This document shows positions 35,962-45,812 of a DNA stretch of 64,000 nt, one piece after another. How positions within the stretch are numbered: the stretch's first letter is position 1; each line of letters starts with the position of its first letter. Source of the DNA: Sphingobacterium nematocida. GTDB lineage: Bacteria; Bacteroidota; Bacteroidia; Sphingobacteriales; Sphingobacteriaceae. The notes beneath the pieces were generated by a model. The model searched no databases, was not told where the DNA came from, and worked only from the letters and a program-made list of their open reading frames with translations. The stretch covers positions 1 through 64,000 of the forward strand of contig NZ_FUZF01000024.1 of NCBI RefSeq assembly GCF_900168125.1, written 5' to 3'. The translations under genes and the position numbers were made by a program.

Positions 35962-37410
35962 ATGGTTAAGTATAGTACACTTTTTATTGGAGGATTTATA
36001 GCATGCTGTATGCTTCTATGCATTCAGGCATGTAAAGATAAATTTTCGGATGCGCGTTATGATTCTACAGATGAAATACAGATCATGGACTATCTGGATA
36101 CCAGAGAGGATCTAAGCATATTTAGAGAGATGATCGATCATGTAGGGCAGCGTAACTTATTGAAAACCGCCGGCTCGTATACCGTGTTCGCTCCGACAAA
36201 TGCTGCTTTTGAAAAGCTCTTTGAAACATTAACACTGGAAGGTAAGCCTATTAAGAAGGTGACCGATGCTCCTGCGGACTATTGGTTGCGATTTTTTAGG
36301 TATCATATATTAGACAAAAAAGTCAATACGAATGTATTTATCCATGGTCCGCTGCCTTCACCAACAGCGTATCAAGGTAAGTACCTTATAGCGGATATAA
36401 GTGGTTCTTACGAATCGATACGATTGAATAATGTCGCTACTATTAAAGAAAGCAACATTAACTTTAATAATGGGTTTGTCAATGTATTAGACGCTGTACT
36501 ACCACCTCCCACAGCATCGGTATATGAGATGATGGTCCAATCGGGTAAATATAATACGATGCTTTCCATCTTTGAGGAGACGGACTTGATTGACTATCTG
36601 AAAGATAGTATTGTGACCGTCCTGGTGGAGAGTGATGACGCATTGAATAGAAGCAAATTCAATAAAGATGATATCAAAAACCTGAAGGATTGGGCATCTT
36701 ATCATATCATCCCGGATTCTGGATATTACCTCAATCTGCTCACCGCACAACGTTTCTATCCATTGTACAAAAAGGAGGCTTTGTCGTTCTCGGTGGATAC
36801 TTATGGGCAGTATAAGGTGAATGGTAAATACAAATTTAACCAAACTGCCCAGTATGGTATAGACAAAATAGGTAAGAATGGGATATACCATAGTCTGGAT
36901 ACCGTGTTGGAGATCGTAGCGGCGGTACCGTCTAGGATAAGACTCAACTTATACCCGCCAGGAAGCAGCTATGGTGCACAAAATGTCTTTACCCAGGCCC
37001 CGGCATCTATAAGGCTTAATAATGGTACACAAAGTTATCATCAGGACAAAAAGCCGATGATCGTGCAGTTTGATGCGACACAGGCTGGAGACTATTTCTG
37101 GATGACCGTACCGGATGTACCCGCCGGAAAGTATAGAATAAGACTGACACAGCGCCTCAATGCGCAGAGAGGTAAATTCATGACTATTTATAATGATAAG
37201 ATCGTGAAGGACATTATCGATTTTTCTAAAAAAGACGGCGATTTTGAAGAGTATAATTATTTCGCGTTTAATTATTGTGGCGATATCGAAGTGGAAGAGC
37301 GGTCGGATGTCAAATTAAATTTTGTATTTATGGATTTTGGGTCAAACAAATCACCAAGCTATTGTTGCGACCTGTTGTTAGATATTCTTGAACTGATCCC
37401 TATTAACTAA
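35962..37410 (+). CDS. FAS1-domain surface lipoprotein (second)
   Basis: The start at 35962 (MVKYSTLFIGGFIACCMLLCIQAC) gives a lipoprotein signal. Residues about 40-185 form one FAS1 domain (YTVFAPTNAAFEKLF; NGFVNVLDAVL). A second follows to about 305 (GIYHSLDTVLE end). The last 180 residues are a beta-rich domain of unknown type (QFDATQAGDYFWMTVPDVPA). It stands between the two SusCD pairs, 22 bases after one and 18 before the next, so it belongs to the same surface machinery. Confidence 0.8.
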   Translation: MVKYSTLFIGGFIACCMLLCIQACKDKFSDARYDSTDEIQIMDYLDTREDLSIFREMIDHVGQRNLLKTAGSYTVFAPTNAAFEKLFETLTLEGKPIKKVTDAPADYWLRFFRYHILDKKVNTNVFIHGPLPSPTAYQGKYLIADISGSYESIRLNNVATIKESNINFNNGFVNVLDAVLPPPTASVYEMMVQSGKYNTMLSIFEETDLIDYLKDSIVTVLVESDDALNRSKFNKDDIKNLKDWASYHIIPDSGYYLNLLTAQRFYPLYKKEALSFSVDTYGQYKVNGKYKFNQTAQYGIDKIGKNGIYHSLDTVLEIVAAVPSRIRLNLYPPGSSYGAQNVFTQAPASIRLNNGTQSYHQDKKPMIVQFDATQAGDYFWMTVPDVPAGKYRIRLTQRLNAQRGKFMTIYNDKIVKDIIDFSKKDGDFEEYNYFAFNYCGDIEVEERSDVKLNFVFMDFGSNKSPSYCCDLLLDILELIPIN

Positions 37411-37428
37411 AAGTCTGAGTTCTGATTT

Positions 37429-40179
37429 ATGAATAAGAGAAAAAAAATAGTATCGTCTTGTGTTGTAGCTTTGCTGGTCAGTAATATGCTGTGCGCCCAA
37501 CAAACAGACAACCTCGATAGCGTAAGGATATCGAATCTCCATCTTTCGACCGTATCTATAGTTGGCAAACTCTACAGTCTGCCCAAGGTAGCTGTGATGG
37601 ATAATGGTAATGTAGGAGCGAGTCCGGTACTGATGTTGCGTGGCGTAAATAGTATAAACCTGTCGAGTAGTCCATTGGTGTATATTGATGGAATTCCGCT
37701 GCGCTATACAGGGTCTAATCCCACTTTTTTGTCCACCTATGAACCGGATAGGCTTAGTTTCTTAAACCCTTATGAGGTAGCCGGAATCGGTATATTGCCT
37801 TCGGGAGTCTATCTGCCTAAAATCGGAGGTCGTGGTGCCAACGGTGCATTGGATATCCGAACGGAGAGGGGAGAATTCGGTGGTACCAAAGTAGATTTTA
37901 GTGCTAATTATGGAATTAATAGGGCCGATTATAATGTGCCTCGATTGGATGCCAGTAGTATGAAGTCTTATCTGTGGTCGAGAATGGGTGAGGAAGGAAT
38001 GACAAACCAGCAGCTAGACCAACATCCTATATTCTCGCCGACAAATCTTTTGTACAACAACCAGACGGACTGGTTGGATCTGATACGGAAGCAGGGTGTA
38101 TTTCAAGACTATCACCTCAAGCTCAAGGGCGGGGATGGCGATGCCAACTACTTGTTTGCAGTGGGATATACCAATAAAGAGGGCACCATTAAGAATACGG
38201 ATTTTGAACGTATAGGTATCCGCTTTAACCTGGATTATCAATTATCTACCAAGGTAAGTATCTACAATAATCTATCGTACACGAATACCAGTGGGCATTA
38301 TAAAGAATTTGGGTCGGACTATACTACGCATCCAATATATGTGGCCAGCGCCAAAGCTCCGTTTATGGGGACCCATTACCGCAATGAGAATGGCGAACAA
38401 AGTAGGATACTCGCAGCAGTAGATACGCTGGGATTTAGTAATCCGCTGGCATTGGTAGATAATCTGACCAATAAGAATCAATTTAACCGGATTGATGGGG
38501 TGATGGGCGTAAATTGGAATCTCGCAGAATCCTGGAACTTGAATTCTGATCTTTCGGTTTCTTACTTTAACTTGTCCGAAAAGCAATATAGACCTGCCCT
38601 AGGCATTGTTCCTGATTTGTACCGTGTGCGTCAAAATTCGCAAAGAAGCTCTAGCGAATTTTACTTAAACTGGAACTCCAGACTGTCCAAAAAGGGGAAG
38701 GTAGCGGAGGCTATCGCATACGAAGCAGCGATACAAGCTGCAGTGGAAACCTATGAAGAGAAAGCAATCTATGGTAGGAAAGTAAATGCTGGTACAGACG
38801 ATTTTGAAACCTTGGCACAAGGGATAGTCGATAGTGCCTCCAATACACGTTATCGCTCAAATCTGATGACATACATGGCGCAGGGAGCTATCTTGTGGAA
38901 TGACCGCATTGGCGTAAATGCATCTGTCAATGTGCAAGGGTCGTCCAATTTTGGAGCTAATGCGCGATGGAATATCTATCCGACAGTACAGGCTACGGCT
39001 TACATCTGGGGAAAGAAAACGCAAAATAAATTGGATCTTGGGTTGGGATATGATCGTACGGGCAATCATGAAGTAAGGGGTTTTTATCACTACAATCAAT
39101 ATTATCCGGTCAATTACTTCGGCTTTGGTGGAGTTTACCTTGGAAATATTGGAAACCCGGATTTACGCCCTGAAATAACAGATACTTATGAGATCAAAGC
39201 AAATATTCATCCTTTTGGGAACCGTGTACATCTAGGTTTCGGTTATTATTACAAACTGACAAAAGATCTAATCACCCATAGGGCTACACGGAAGGAACTC
39301 GGAATAGAAGGTCTATTCGAAAATGCGGGCAAGGTGGAAAATAAAGGATTGGAGATAGCAATGTCAGCCCAACTTGTACAGAATAGTGACGTGAAATGGA
39401 ATATGTCGGCCGCACTGTCTACCTTAACGAACAGAGTCACGGCACTGCCTAACGGTGATATCGAACAGTATCTAGGCAACAACATAGGTTTGGCCCGTGA
39501 AGGAGAAGCTTTGGGATCTTTTTATGGTTACAAGGTAACAGGTGTGTTTCAACGTGAAGAGCAGGTAGATCTCAATAAATCCGATGGTACACCTTATCAT
39601 GCAGGAGACTACATCATAGAGGACATCAATAATGATGGTAAAATCAATACGCTGGATAGGCAGGTGCTGGGCTCGCCGTTACCGCGCTTCTTTGGACATG
39701 TGTCTACTGATTTTAGTTATAAGCAATGGGGTATCTCTGCATTGGTCAATTTTGTGCAGGGATCCGATATCTATAATAGTTTTAAGCAACAGATGCATCT
39801 TATGAGCGACTATGCAAATCAGGATCCTGCAGTGATGAACAGATGGCGGTCTGAAAATGAAACCGGAGACGGTTTAAGCAGAGCGGTAGTGGGTGATCCT
39901 TCTTCTAATGGGGCAACTTCGTCGTTGTGGGTAGAAGATGGAAGTTATCTTAAGTTAAAGAATGTGACGTTGCATTATGAGATCGTAGCAGGTACCAAGC
40001 AGTTATTTTTTAAAAGGATAAGAGTCTATTTGAGCGGAGACAATTTATGGACATTAACCAATTACACAGGTTTTGACCCAGAGGTCAATGGCCTTAATAG
40101 TCCAATGCTACGTAATATTGATTTTGGTGCCCCACCATTAGGGCGTACGTACAAGCTTGGAATAAAGGCCTCATTTTAA
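37429..40179 (+). CDS. Short SusC-type TonB-linked transporter lacking the N-terminal domain (pair 2)
   Basis: The 916-residue protein is shorter than its neighbours. After a signal peptide (ending LCAQQ) it goes almost directly into a plug-like domain: VLMLRGVNSINLSSSPLVYI and GGRGANGALDIRTERGE. There is no CarboxypepD-like or STN domain, and the usual plug strand with LKDAsAT is replaced by GIGILPSGVYLPKIG. The barrel is normal and ends YKLGIKASF. It could form a divergent pair with the next SusD. Confidence 0.88.
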   Translation: MNKRKKIVSSCVVALLVSNMLCAQQTDNLDSVRISNLHLSTVSIVGKLYSLPKVAVMDNGNVGASPVLMLRGVNSINLSSSPLVYIDGIPLRYTGSNPTFLSTYEPDRLSFLNPYEVAGIGILPSGVYLPKIGGRGANGALDIRTERGEFGGTKVDFSANYGINRADYNVPRLDASSMKSYLWSRMGEEGMTNQQLDQHPIFSPTNLLYNNQTDWLDLIRKQGVFQDYHLKLKGGDGDANYLFAVGYTNKEGTIKNTDFERIGIRFNLDYQLSTKVSIYNNLSYTNTSGHYKEFGSDYTTHPIYVASAKAPFMGTHYRNENGEQSRILAAVDTLGFSNPLALVDNLTNKNQFNRIDGVMGVNWNLAESWNLNSDLSVSYFNLSEKQYRPALGIVPDLYRVRQNSQRSSSEFYLNWNSRLSKKGKVAEAIAYEAAIQAAVETYEEKAIYGRKVNAGTDDFETLAQGIVDSASNTRYRSNLMTYMAQGAILWNDRIGVNASVNVQGSSNFGANARWNIYPTVQATAYIWGKKTQNKLDLGLGYDRTGNHEVRGFYHYNQYYPVNYFGFGGVYLGNIGNPDLRPEITDTYEIKANIHPFGNRVHLGFGYYYKLTKDLITHRATRKELGIEGLFENAGKVENKGLEIAMSAQLVQNSDVKWNMSAALSTLTNRVTALPNGDIEQYLGNNIGLAREGEALGSFYGYKVTGVFQREEQVDLNKSDGTPYHAGDYIIEDINNDGKINTLDRQVLGSPLPRFFGHVSTDFSYKQWGISALVNFVQGSDIYNSFKQQMHLMSDYANQDPAVMNRWRSENETGDGLSRAVVGDPSSNGATSSLWVEDGSYLKLKNVTLHYEIVAGTKQLFFKRIRVYLSGDNLWTLTNYTGFDPEVNGLNSPMLRNIDFGAPPLGRTYKLGIKASF

Positions 40180-40214
40180 TATAGATTTATAAGGATAATG
40201 ATAATTATATACAT

Positions 40215-41732
40215 ATGGAATATAGAAAAATAGTCGGATGTATAGTGCTCTTTTTGTTACTATCGGGCTTTCTTAGCTCTTGCTCTGACTTCTTTGAGGT
40301 CGAACCTTATGAAGCCGTCGTCGAAGAGGATTTTTATAAGAGTCAAAAGGATTTAAATGCTTCGGCATTGGGGATGTATGCGCCTTTGAGTAAAGATGTG
40401 CACAAGTTTCTCCTCTGGGGGGATGCCAGGGCTGATATGGTCACGACGGGACAGAGTGAACCTGCCCCTTATGTGAATGAGTTTGTGATAAATAATGTGA
40501 GTGTACAAAACCCTTATGCCGATTACGGTAGTATTTATGAGACGATAGCGCGATGCAATCGACAATTGGAACGTGTGTATGACGTGGTAGGTAAGGACGA
40601 TAAGTTATTGCCTAAAAGTGCGAACGCTTATTATGCCGAAGCACTGCTGTTGCGTGCAATCTGTTATTATTACCTTTTACGGACTTTTGAAAGTTTTCCC
40701 ATAATCCGTTCGGATTACGCAGAGGAAATTTCTTACGTGGACCAACAGGGAAAAACCGTGAATCGTAAGACATCCGAGCTATCTGCTGGTGAAATTGAGG
40801 ACCTGCTTCAATTTCCGGAAGATAAACAGGAGGTGTGGCGAATGATTTACAACGATGCAATTGCAGTATTGGGAATGCTGCCGCTGAACTTTCAATGGAA
40901 TAATGAAACGTTGCCTGCCGAGGAACGATATGGGCGTGTGTCACAGCCTACAGCAGCTACATTTGCCGCAGAGTTGGCAATTTGGCTTGGTGAATTTCAG
41001 ACGGCTTCGGCCTTTTGTAATTCGCCTATAGTCAATAACCAGCATTCATTAGGTACTGCTGGCGCTTGGCCCAATCAGTTTACCGGAAGTTATGCCGCGC
41101 AGCACAGTATGTTTTTACTGGGATATCGATTTGATAATAGTTTTGAAACGAATAGGTTGCAAGAGTTTACCTCAAATATCGCCGCAGAAGGCGGGAAGTA
41201 TTATCTAAAGCCTGCGTCGCAGACGATAAACACTATTTTCTCTTACGAAAGCAGCGATGTAAGAACCAATTTTAGCTTTAAGGTGTTTGGACAGGATACG
41301 GTAATATGGAAGTATATCGGACTGGATAATGTTTCTTCTAGACGTCCGGCTTATCGAAGTATCGCGAGTTGGCAGATTTACAGGTCGGCAGATGCCTGGC
41401 TTCTAAAGGCATTGGCCGATTTACATCTGAACGATTTCGCCTCAGCTTTTAATTTTGTCAATATGGTCAGAGAAGCCCGTGGATTGGTAAAGTACCTCCC
41501 AACCGATATTGATTACACCGATAAGAATCTTATGCTACAGGTGATATTTACCGAACGTGCCAGGGAATTTGCTTTTGAAGGTAAACGATGGTATGACCTC
41601 ATGTTATGGTCTAAATTGTCGGGACGTAATATGCTCGCGGAAAAGGTGGCCGCAAAATATGAAGGAACGCTGAAAAATGAAGTTTTCCAAAAATTACAGG
41701 ATGAAAAGAATTGGTATTTACCTGTCAATTGA
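40215..41732 (+). CDS. SusD-family lipoprotein (sialate locus, pair 2)
   Basis: The 505-residue protein has lipobox LSSC and the SusD start SDFFEVEPYEAVVEEDFYKS. The TPR region (AYYAEALLLRAICYYYLLRT) and C-terminal blocks (ADAWLLKALADLHLNDFAS; FTERAREFAFEGKRWYDLML) are normal. It is partner of the short SusC. The next gene, a sialidase-fold lipoprotein, starts 37 bases later. Confidence 0.92.
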   Translation: MEYRKIVGCIVLFLLLSGFLSSCSDFFEVEPYEAVVEEDFYKSQKDLNASALGMYAPLSKDVHKFLLWGDARADMVTTGQSEPAPYVNEFVINNVSVQNPYADYGSIYETIARCNRQLERVYDVVGKDDKLLPKSANAYYAEALLLRAICYYYLLRTFESFPIIRSDYAEEISYVDQQGKTVNRKTSELSAGEIEDLLQFPEDKQEVWRMIYNDAIAVLGMLPLNFQWNNETLPAEERYGRVSQPTAATFAAELAIWLGEFQTASAFCNSPIVNNQHSLGTAGAWPNQFTGSYAAQHSMFLLGYRFDNSFETNRLQEFTSNIAAEGGKYYLKPASQTINTIFSYESSDVRTNFSFKVFGQDTVIWKYIGLDNVSSRRPAYRSIASWQIYRSADAWLLKALADLHLNDFASAFNFVNMVREARGLVKYLPTDIDYTDKNLMLQVIFTERAREFAFEGKRWYDLMLWSKLSGRNMLAEKVAAKYEGTLKNEVFQKLQDEKNWYLPVN

Positions 41733-41769
41733 TACTATTATGATCAGAACAACGCTAAAGCGATTAAAT

Positions 41770-43665
41770 ATGAAGACAATATTACAGCATTTGATGTATT
41801 GTTGCGTAGGTGTGCTATTACTTAGTGCTTGCTATAAAGAACAGCATTGGGATTTTCCCGGGCCATTTGAAGAGGAAGTCATAGTGCCGGATAGTCTACC
41901 TTTTCCGTTTGATGCTAACAGAGAAGCGGGCATTTGGTTGATGAAAGAAGGGCAGCCTTTTCACGAAAAGGTGCTCTTTAAAGGGTTTACAGATTACTAC
42001 GCAGGCGGCGATACCCTATCTTGGCTGTCGCAACCGGATGGTATGCGCCTAATCCAACATCGCAATCCCTATCCAGTGACTAATGCCGATCATGTAGGGG
42101 GACGCGAAAATAGCTATCGCAATAATTATGTAGTTTCTAAATACTTTGTGCCTGTGGGCAAAGGGAAAAGTTTCTATATGTATTTTAAGGCTACCATAGG
42201 AACATTCAACGGTACGGCTGCGGGAATCGTATTGGGGAGCAGTTGGGAAAATGGTAAAGAGTTCATCTTTGGATTTGATGGTTTTTCAAATGTCGCACCC
42301 CAGTTCTTTCTGGATCTTTATGAAAAAACCTTTAGTGTAAATCCAGCGGCGGGTTGGCCTACGGTAAATGAGGTAATAACACCCGGGATGCCCGCAGAGT
42401 TTGAAACTGTTATTGTCGATAACCTATTTTATATCAAAGTGAACGGGGTACTTTGTTTTAAGATGCAACTTCCTGAACAACAGCTTTTCTATTACACGCC
42501 GAGTATACGTCCGTGGCGAAATTTTATGACGGTACACGATTTCTATATGGAAGCCCCTGAATCTTATACGGTAGACTACGCTTTTCATCATAAGGAGTTT
42601 GACTACAATTTTATCCAACGTCCAGCGCTTTCCACTACAGCTAATGGAGATATTCTTTTATTTGCCGAAGGAAGGGGCGACTATATCGACGCCTATCAAC
42701 GTATTGCACAAAATACGAGAGCGATAGGTAATACCGATATCATCTTAAGGAAGTCTGTAGATGGAGGCAATACATGGAGTAAAGATATTGCGGTATTGGC
42801 AGGCGAAAATTCTACGGACACCTATGCAAATCCTCAGGTGGTAAAAACAAGTAATGGCACGTTAATCTTGCAATACAGTAAATTATTCTATACAAGATCT
42901 GCTAATAATTATATCATAGATCCAAATCGACAGATCATTTATCAACGTAGTTCGACAGACAATGGCGTAACTTGGTCGCCAGAAATTAATATAACGGAAC
43001 AGTTAAGAAGTACTGTTGTAGATCTGCAGCATGTGGCAGGACATGGTATAGCGCTCCGACAAGCTGCACGTAAGGATCGACTGGTTATGCCCCTTAACGC
43101 GGGGACTAATCAAGTACGTGTGGTATATTCTGATGATATGGGGGCTACCTGGAAGGTAGCAGGTGCAATCTCTGGAACAAATCTGCGTAATCCCTCTGTT
43201 GTGGAGCTGAATGATGGTCGATTAATGATGCTATTGTCCCACACAAGTGTGACTCCTAGGAATAAAATGGTAAGTTACAGCACTGATGGCGGTGCGACAT
43301 GGACTGCTGCAACGTCTTATGCAAATGGATTGGCTACGGGAGATTTTGGGCATACATTTCCTGCAGTTTTACTTGGAGATGATAGTGGTAAGTTGTACTG
43401 TGCAACGCCTTTAAGCAGAGGGACGGACCCTCGGTCTTATGGCATGAGCCCTGTGTATGCCAACTCGCCTACACTTTATGCCAGTGATAATCAGGGGCAG
43501 TCGTTTAACAGTTTAGGAGCTCTATTTAACAAGATGACGTACAACACTTATCTCGTGCCTGTGGGTAATATGGATGCGGTGGTTTTACCATCTGGTAAAG
43601 TGCTTATCGCAACAGAAGGAGGAATAAATACACCATTTGAAGGAATAGTAACCTATAAAAAGTAA
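41770..43665 (+). CDS. Sialidase-fold (BNR) surface lipoprotein with noncanonical RIP motif
   Basis: The start at 41770 (MKTILQHLMYCCVGVLLLSAC) gives a lipoprotein signal. The N-terminal 260 residues look like a lectin-like beta domain. The C-terminal 370 form a six-bladed propeller with at least four Asp-box motifs: SVDGGNTW, STDNGVTW, SDDMGATW and STDGGATW. The expected YRIP/FRIP arginine motif reads FIQRPAL, retaining Arg but not the standard order. It may be a divergent exo-sialidase or a sialoglycan-binding propeller. It follows SusD in the same operon. Confidence 0.75.
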   Translation: MKTILQHLMYCCVGVLLLSACYKEQHWDFPGPFEEEVIVPDSLPFPFDANREAGIWLMKEGQPFHEKVLFKGFTDYYAGGDTLSWLSQPDGMRLIQHRNPYPVTNADHVGGRENSYRNNYVVSKYFVPVGKGKSFYMYFKATIGTFNGTAAGIVLGSSWENGKEFIFGFDGFSNVAPQFFLDLYEKTFSVNPAAGWPTVNEVITPGMPAEFETVIVDNLFYIKVNGVLCFKMQLPEQQLFYYTPSIRPWRNFMTVHDFYMEAPESYTVDYAFHHKEFDYNFIQRPALSTTANGDILLFAEGRGDYIDAYQRIAQNTRAIGNTDIILRKSVDGGNTWSKDIAVLAGENSTDTYANPQVVKTSNGTLILQYSKLFYTRSANNYIIDPNRQIIYQRSSTDNGVTWSPEINITEQLRSTVVDLQHVAGHGIALRQAARKDRLVMPLNAGTNQVRVVYSDDMGATWKVAGAISGTNLRNPSVVELNDGRLMMLLSHTSVTPRNKMVSYSTDGGATWTAATSYANGLATGDFGHTFPAVLLGDDSGKLYCATPLSRGTDPRSYGMSPVYANSPTLYASDNQGQSFNSLGALFNKMTYNTYLVPVGNMDAVVLPSGKVLIATEGGINTPFEGIVTYKK

Positions 43666-43677
43666 GATTTACAAGTT

Positions 43678-44955
43678 ATGAAGGATACGTGTTATTTGAT
43701 GAGCAGAATTGCTCCAATCATCATAGGACTGCTTGTCGCGGTGACGTTGTCTTGTACAGATAAGGATACAGGAATGGCTGCTGTGATGAATTTTGAAAAG
43801 CCAGAATATCAACCCGGTGAAAATGTCGATAATACAATTGTCAAAGAAACGGTTCGGGTATTCGAACAAGGAAAAGAAGGGTATCATTCGTATCGGATAC
43901 CGAGCATAACAACAGCGCCAAACGGATCATTGATTGCAATGGCCGAGGGACGAAAGCTCACGAGTCTGGATTATGGTGATATCGATATTGTGGCGAAGAC
44001 ATCTACCGATAAGGGGAAGACGTGGAGCGCATTAAGGGTGCTGGTTCATGAAGGCGAAGGTACTTGGGGAAACCCAACGGTGGTGACAGATTACATTAAG
44101 GGCCGGATTTGGGTTTTTATGTCCTGGAATTCGGAATTGCATAGTCAAAGTGGGGGAAGCTTCAACGGTAAGAATTACGCTGCGGTTACGAAATGGGGAG
44201 ATCGTAGGGTGTTTAGTATTTTCAGTGATGATAGTGGCGCGACTTGGTCAACTGCGGCCGATCGTACAGAAGAATTGGTTCCAAAGGATTTTGTATGGGA
44301 TGCTGTGGGACCGGGAAGTGGTATCCAAATTGAAAATGGCCCCAATCAGGGACGCCTGATCATACCCGCGGGTGAACGAAATATCTACAGTGATGATCAT
44401 GGCACGACATGGAAATATCAACGTATTCCGAAAAATACATTTGAAGGATCTATCGTAGAATTAAGTAGTGGATTATTATTGCGCAACGATAGAGCGGTAG
44501 CAGGCACCTGGAGCAAAGGAAGGTTTAGATATGTTTCTAAAGGTTCGATAGAAGGTGGGTTTGCTAACTTTAGTGCTGACGCTAACCTGATTGATCCCAG
44601 GTGTCAGGGGTCGATATTGCGGCTGTCGTACACGCCAAACCTTATTGCTTTTATAAATCCAGCTCGTAATGAAGGGGAGACTATGCCGTATCGATGTAAT
44701 ATGACTTTACGATTGAGCGCCGATGATGGAAAGTCCTGGTTTGTCTCCAAAGCGCTGACCTATCCAGGAATAGCACAGGGGCAGCTGTGCGCATTAGGAT
44801 ACGGTGGATATACGAGTATGTCGCGTATCAGTAACGATGAAATAGCACTGTTGGTGGAACAGGTCACTGATCCATCTGCAGGAGCAGCCATAAACAGAAA
44901 GCACGCTATCGATTTCCATCATATTAATCTGAATTGGATTCAGTCCGTAGATTAA
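43678..44955 (+). CDS. Exo-alpha-sialidase (GH33-like), lipoprotein
   Basis: The lipoprotein signal ends TLSC (Cys about 26). A canonical YRIP motif is at 72-75, with R73 of the catalytic Arg triad, followed by four Asp boxes: STDKGKTW, SDDSGATW, SDDHGTTW and SADDGKSW. The C-terminal part has PYRCNMTL, another Arg context. The 425-residue size is that of a bare catalytic domain. It cleaves terminal sialic acid from host-type glycans at the cell surface. It is the last gene of the first operon, 12 bases after the preceding one. Confidence 0.88.
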   Translation: MKDTCYLMSRIAPIIIGLLVAVTLSCTDKDTGMAAVMNFEKPEYQPGENVDNTIVKETVRVFEQGKEGYHSYRIPSITTAPNGSLIAMAEGRKLTSLDYGDIDIVAKTSTDKGKTWSALRVLVHEGEGTWGNPTVVTDYIKGRIWVFMSWNSELHSQSGGSFNGKNYAAVTKWGDRRVFSIFSDDSGATWSTAADRTEELVPKDFVWDAVGPGSGIQIENGPNQGRLIIPAGERNIYSDDHGTTWKYQRIPKNTFEGSIVELSSGLLLRNDRAVAGTWSKGRFRYVSKGSIEGGFANFSADANLIDPRCQGSILRLSYTPNLIAFINPARNEGETMPYRCNMTLRLSADDGKSWFVSKALTYPGIAQGQLCALGYGGYTSMSRISNDEIALLVEQVTDPSAGAAINRKHAIDFHHINLNWIQSVD

Positions 44956-45032
44956 CAACGGCTGTTAACTGTTTTAATTCGTTAACGATTTGTTTATATT
45001 AGCTATTCGAATATCAATACTTTTATGTTATT

Positions 45033-45045
45033 TTGTAGAACATAA
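45033..45045 (+). promoter_or_regulatory. Operator candidate upstream of the GntR gene
   Basis: TTGTAGAACATAA lies 22 bases before the GntR ATG and overlaps a near -7 element (TATTTTG ending 45035). It is one base different from the motifs at 29111 and 45813 and suggests autoregulation. The half-sites TTGT and ACAT are separated by AGW, similar in spacing to GTnnnAC operators of FadR-type regulators. Confidence 0.6.
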
Positions 45046-45066
45046 AGGAAATATAAAGCAAGGACC

Positions 45067-45759
45067 ATGTCAACAAAGGATTTGATGAACGACCTAAAGC
45101 CTATCGCTGTGAATACAAGGGCAGATTTGGTAGAGGTACAATTGAGAGAATATCTCGATAAAAAGGGGTTAAAAGCGGGAGATGTATTGCCGACAGAGAT
45201 GGATTTGTCGGAGGCCTTAGGAGTAAGTCGAAATGTGCTGCGCGAAGGACTGAGCAGATTGCGTATGCTGGGGCTTATAGAATCCAAGAAGAAGAGGGGA
45301 ATGGTGTTGACAAGTCCTGACATACTCGGTTCTTTTGAACGGGTGTTGAATCCGCAGTTAATGGATACATCGACGTTAAAGAATCTTTTTGAATTACGGC
45401 TGGTGCTGGAGTCGGGATTAGCTGATCTATTGTTTCTTCGGAAGACGGACGCTGATATTAAAGAATTGGAAGCGATTATAAAGAAGGAGAAATCAGGAGA
45501 TAATGATGTCTTCAGAGTGAATAGCGAGATTGCTTTTCATGGCAAATTGTACGAGATAACCGGAAATGATACCTTGAAAAGGTTTCAGATTATGTTAATG
45601 CCGGTATTTGACTATGTACTCAAGAACGAGAACAGAAGCATTAAATCGAATGTATCGCATACGGACCTTGTAAGAATACTTAAAGAGGGTACGAAAGAAG
45701 ATTTTGTACTGGCCATGCGGGAGCATTTGAGACCGCACTATGAAAATTTAAGTAAATAG
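45067..45759 (+). CDS. FadR-type GntR regulator, probable regulator of the sialate genes
   Basis: The 230-residue protein has the GntR winged helix at about 20-85 (LPTEMDLSEALGVSRNVLRE, then GLSRLRMLGLIESKKKRGMV) and the FCD ligand-binding domain at about 100-225 (LFELRLVLESGLADLL; EIAFHGKLYEITGND; DFVLAMREHLRPH). This is the class to which E. coli NanR belongs; its effector there is sialic acid. The gene sits in the middle of the locus with its own promoter, 111 bases from the sialidase gene before it, and is followed by a terminator-like hairpin. It likely represses at the three TTGTAGWACATAA sites. Confidence 0.88.
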   Translation: MSTKDLMNDLKPIAVNTRADLVEVQLREYLDKKGLKAGDVLPTEMDLSEALGVSRNVLREGLSRLRMLGLIESKKKRGMVLTSPDILGSFERVLNPQLMDTSTLKNLFELRLVLESGLADLLFLRKTDADIKELEAIIKKEKSGDNDVFRVNSEIAFHGKLYEITGNDTLKRFQIMLMPVFDYVLKNENRSIKSNVSHTDLVRILKEGTKEDFVLAMREHLRPHYENLSK

Positions 45760-45760
45760 G

Positions 45761-45802
45761 TAAAAAAATATAAGATATTCCTTGGTATCTTATATTTTTT
45801 TA
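45761..45802 (+). terminator. AT-rich terminator hairpin after the GntR gene
   Basis: A 17-base inverted repeat, TAAAAAAATATAAGATA / TATCTTATATTTTTTTA, with an 8-base loop starts two bases after the GntR stop. It ends in its own T-run, as an intrinsic terminator would. Confidence 0.7.
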
Positions 45803-45812
45803 TTAATTTTAT

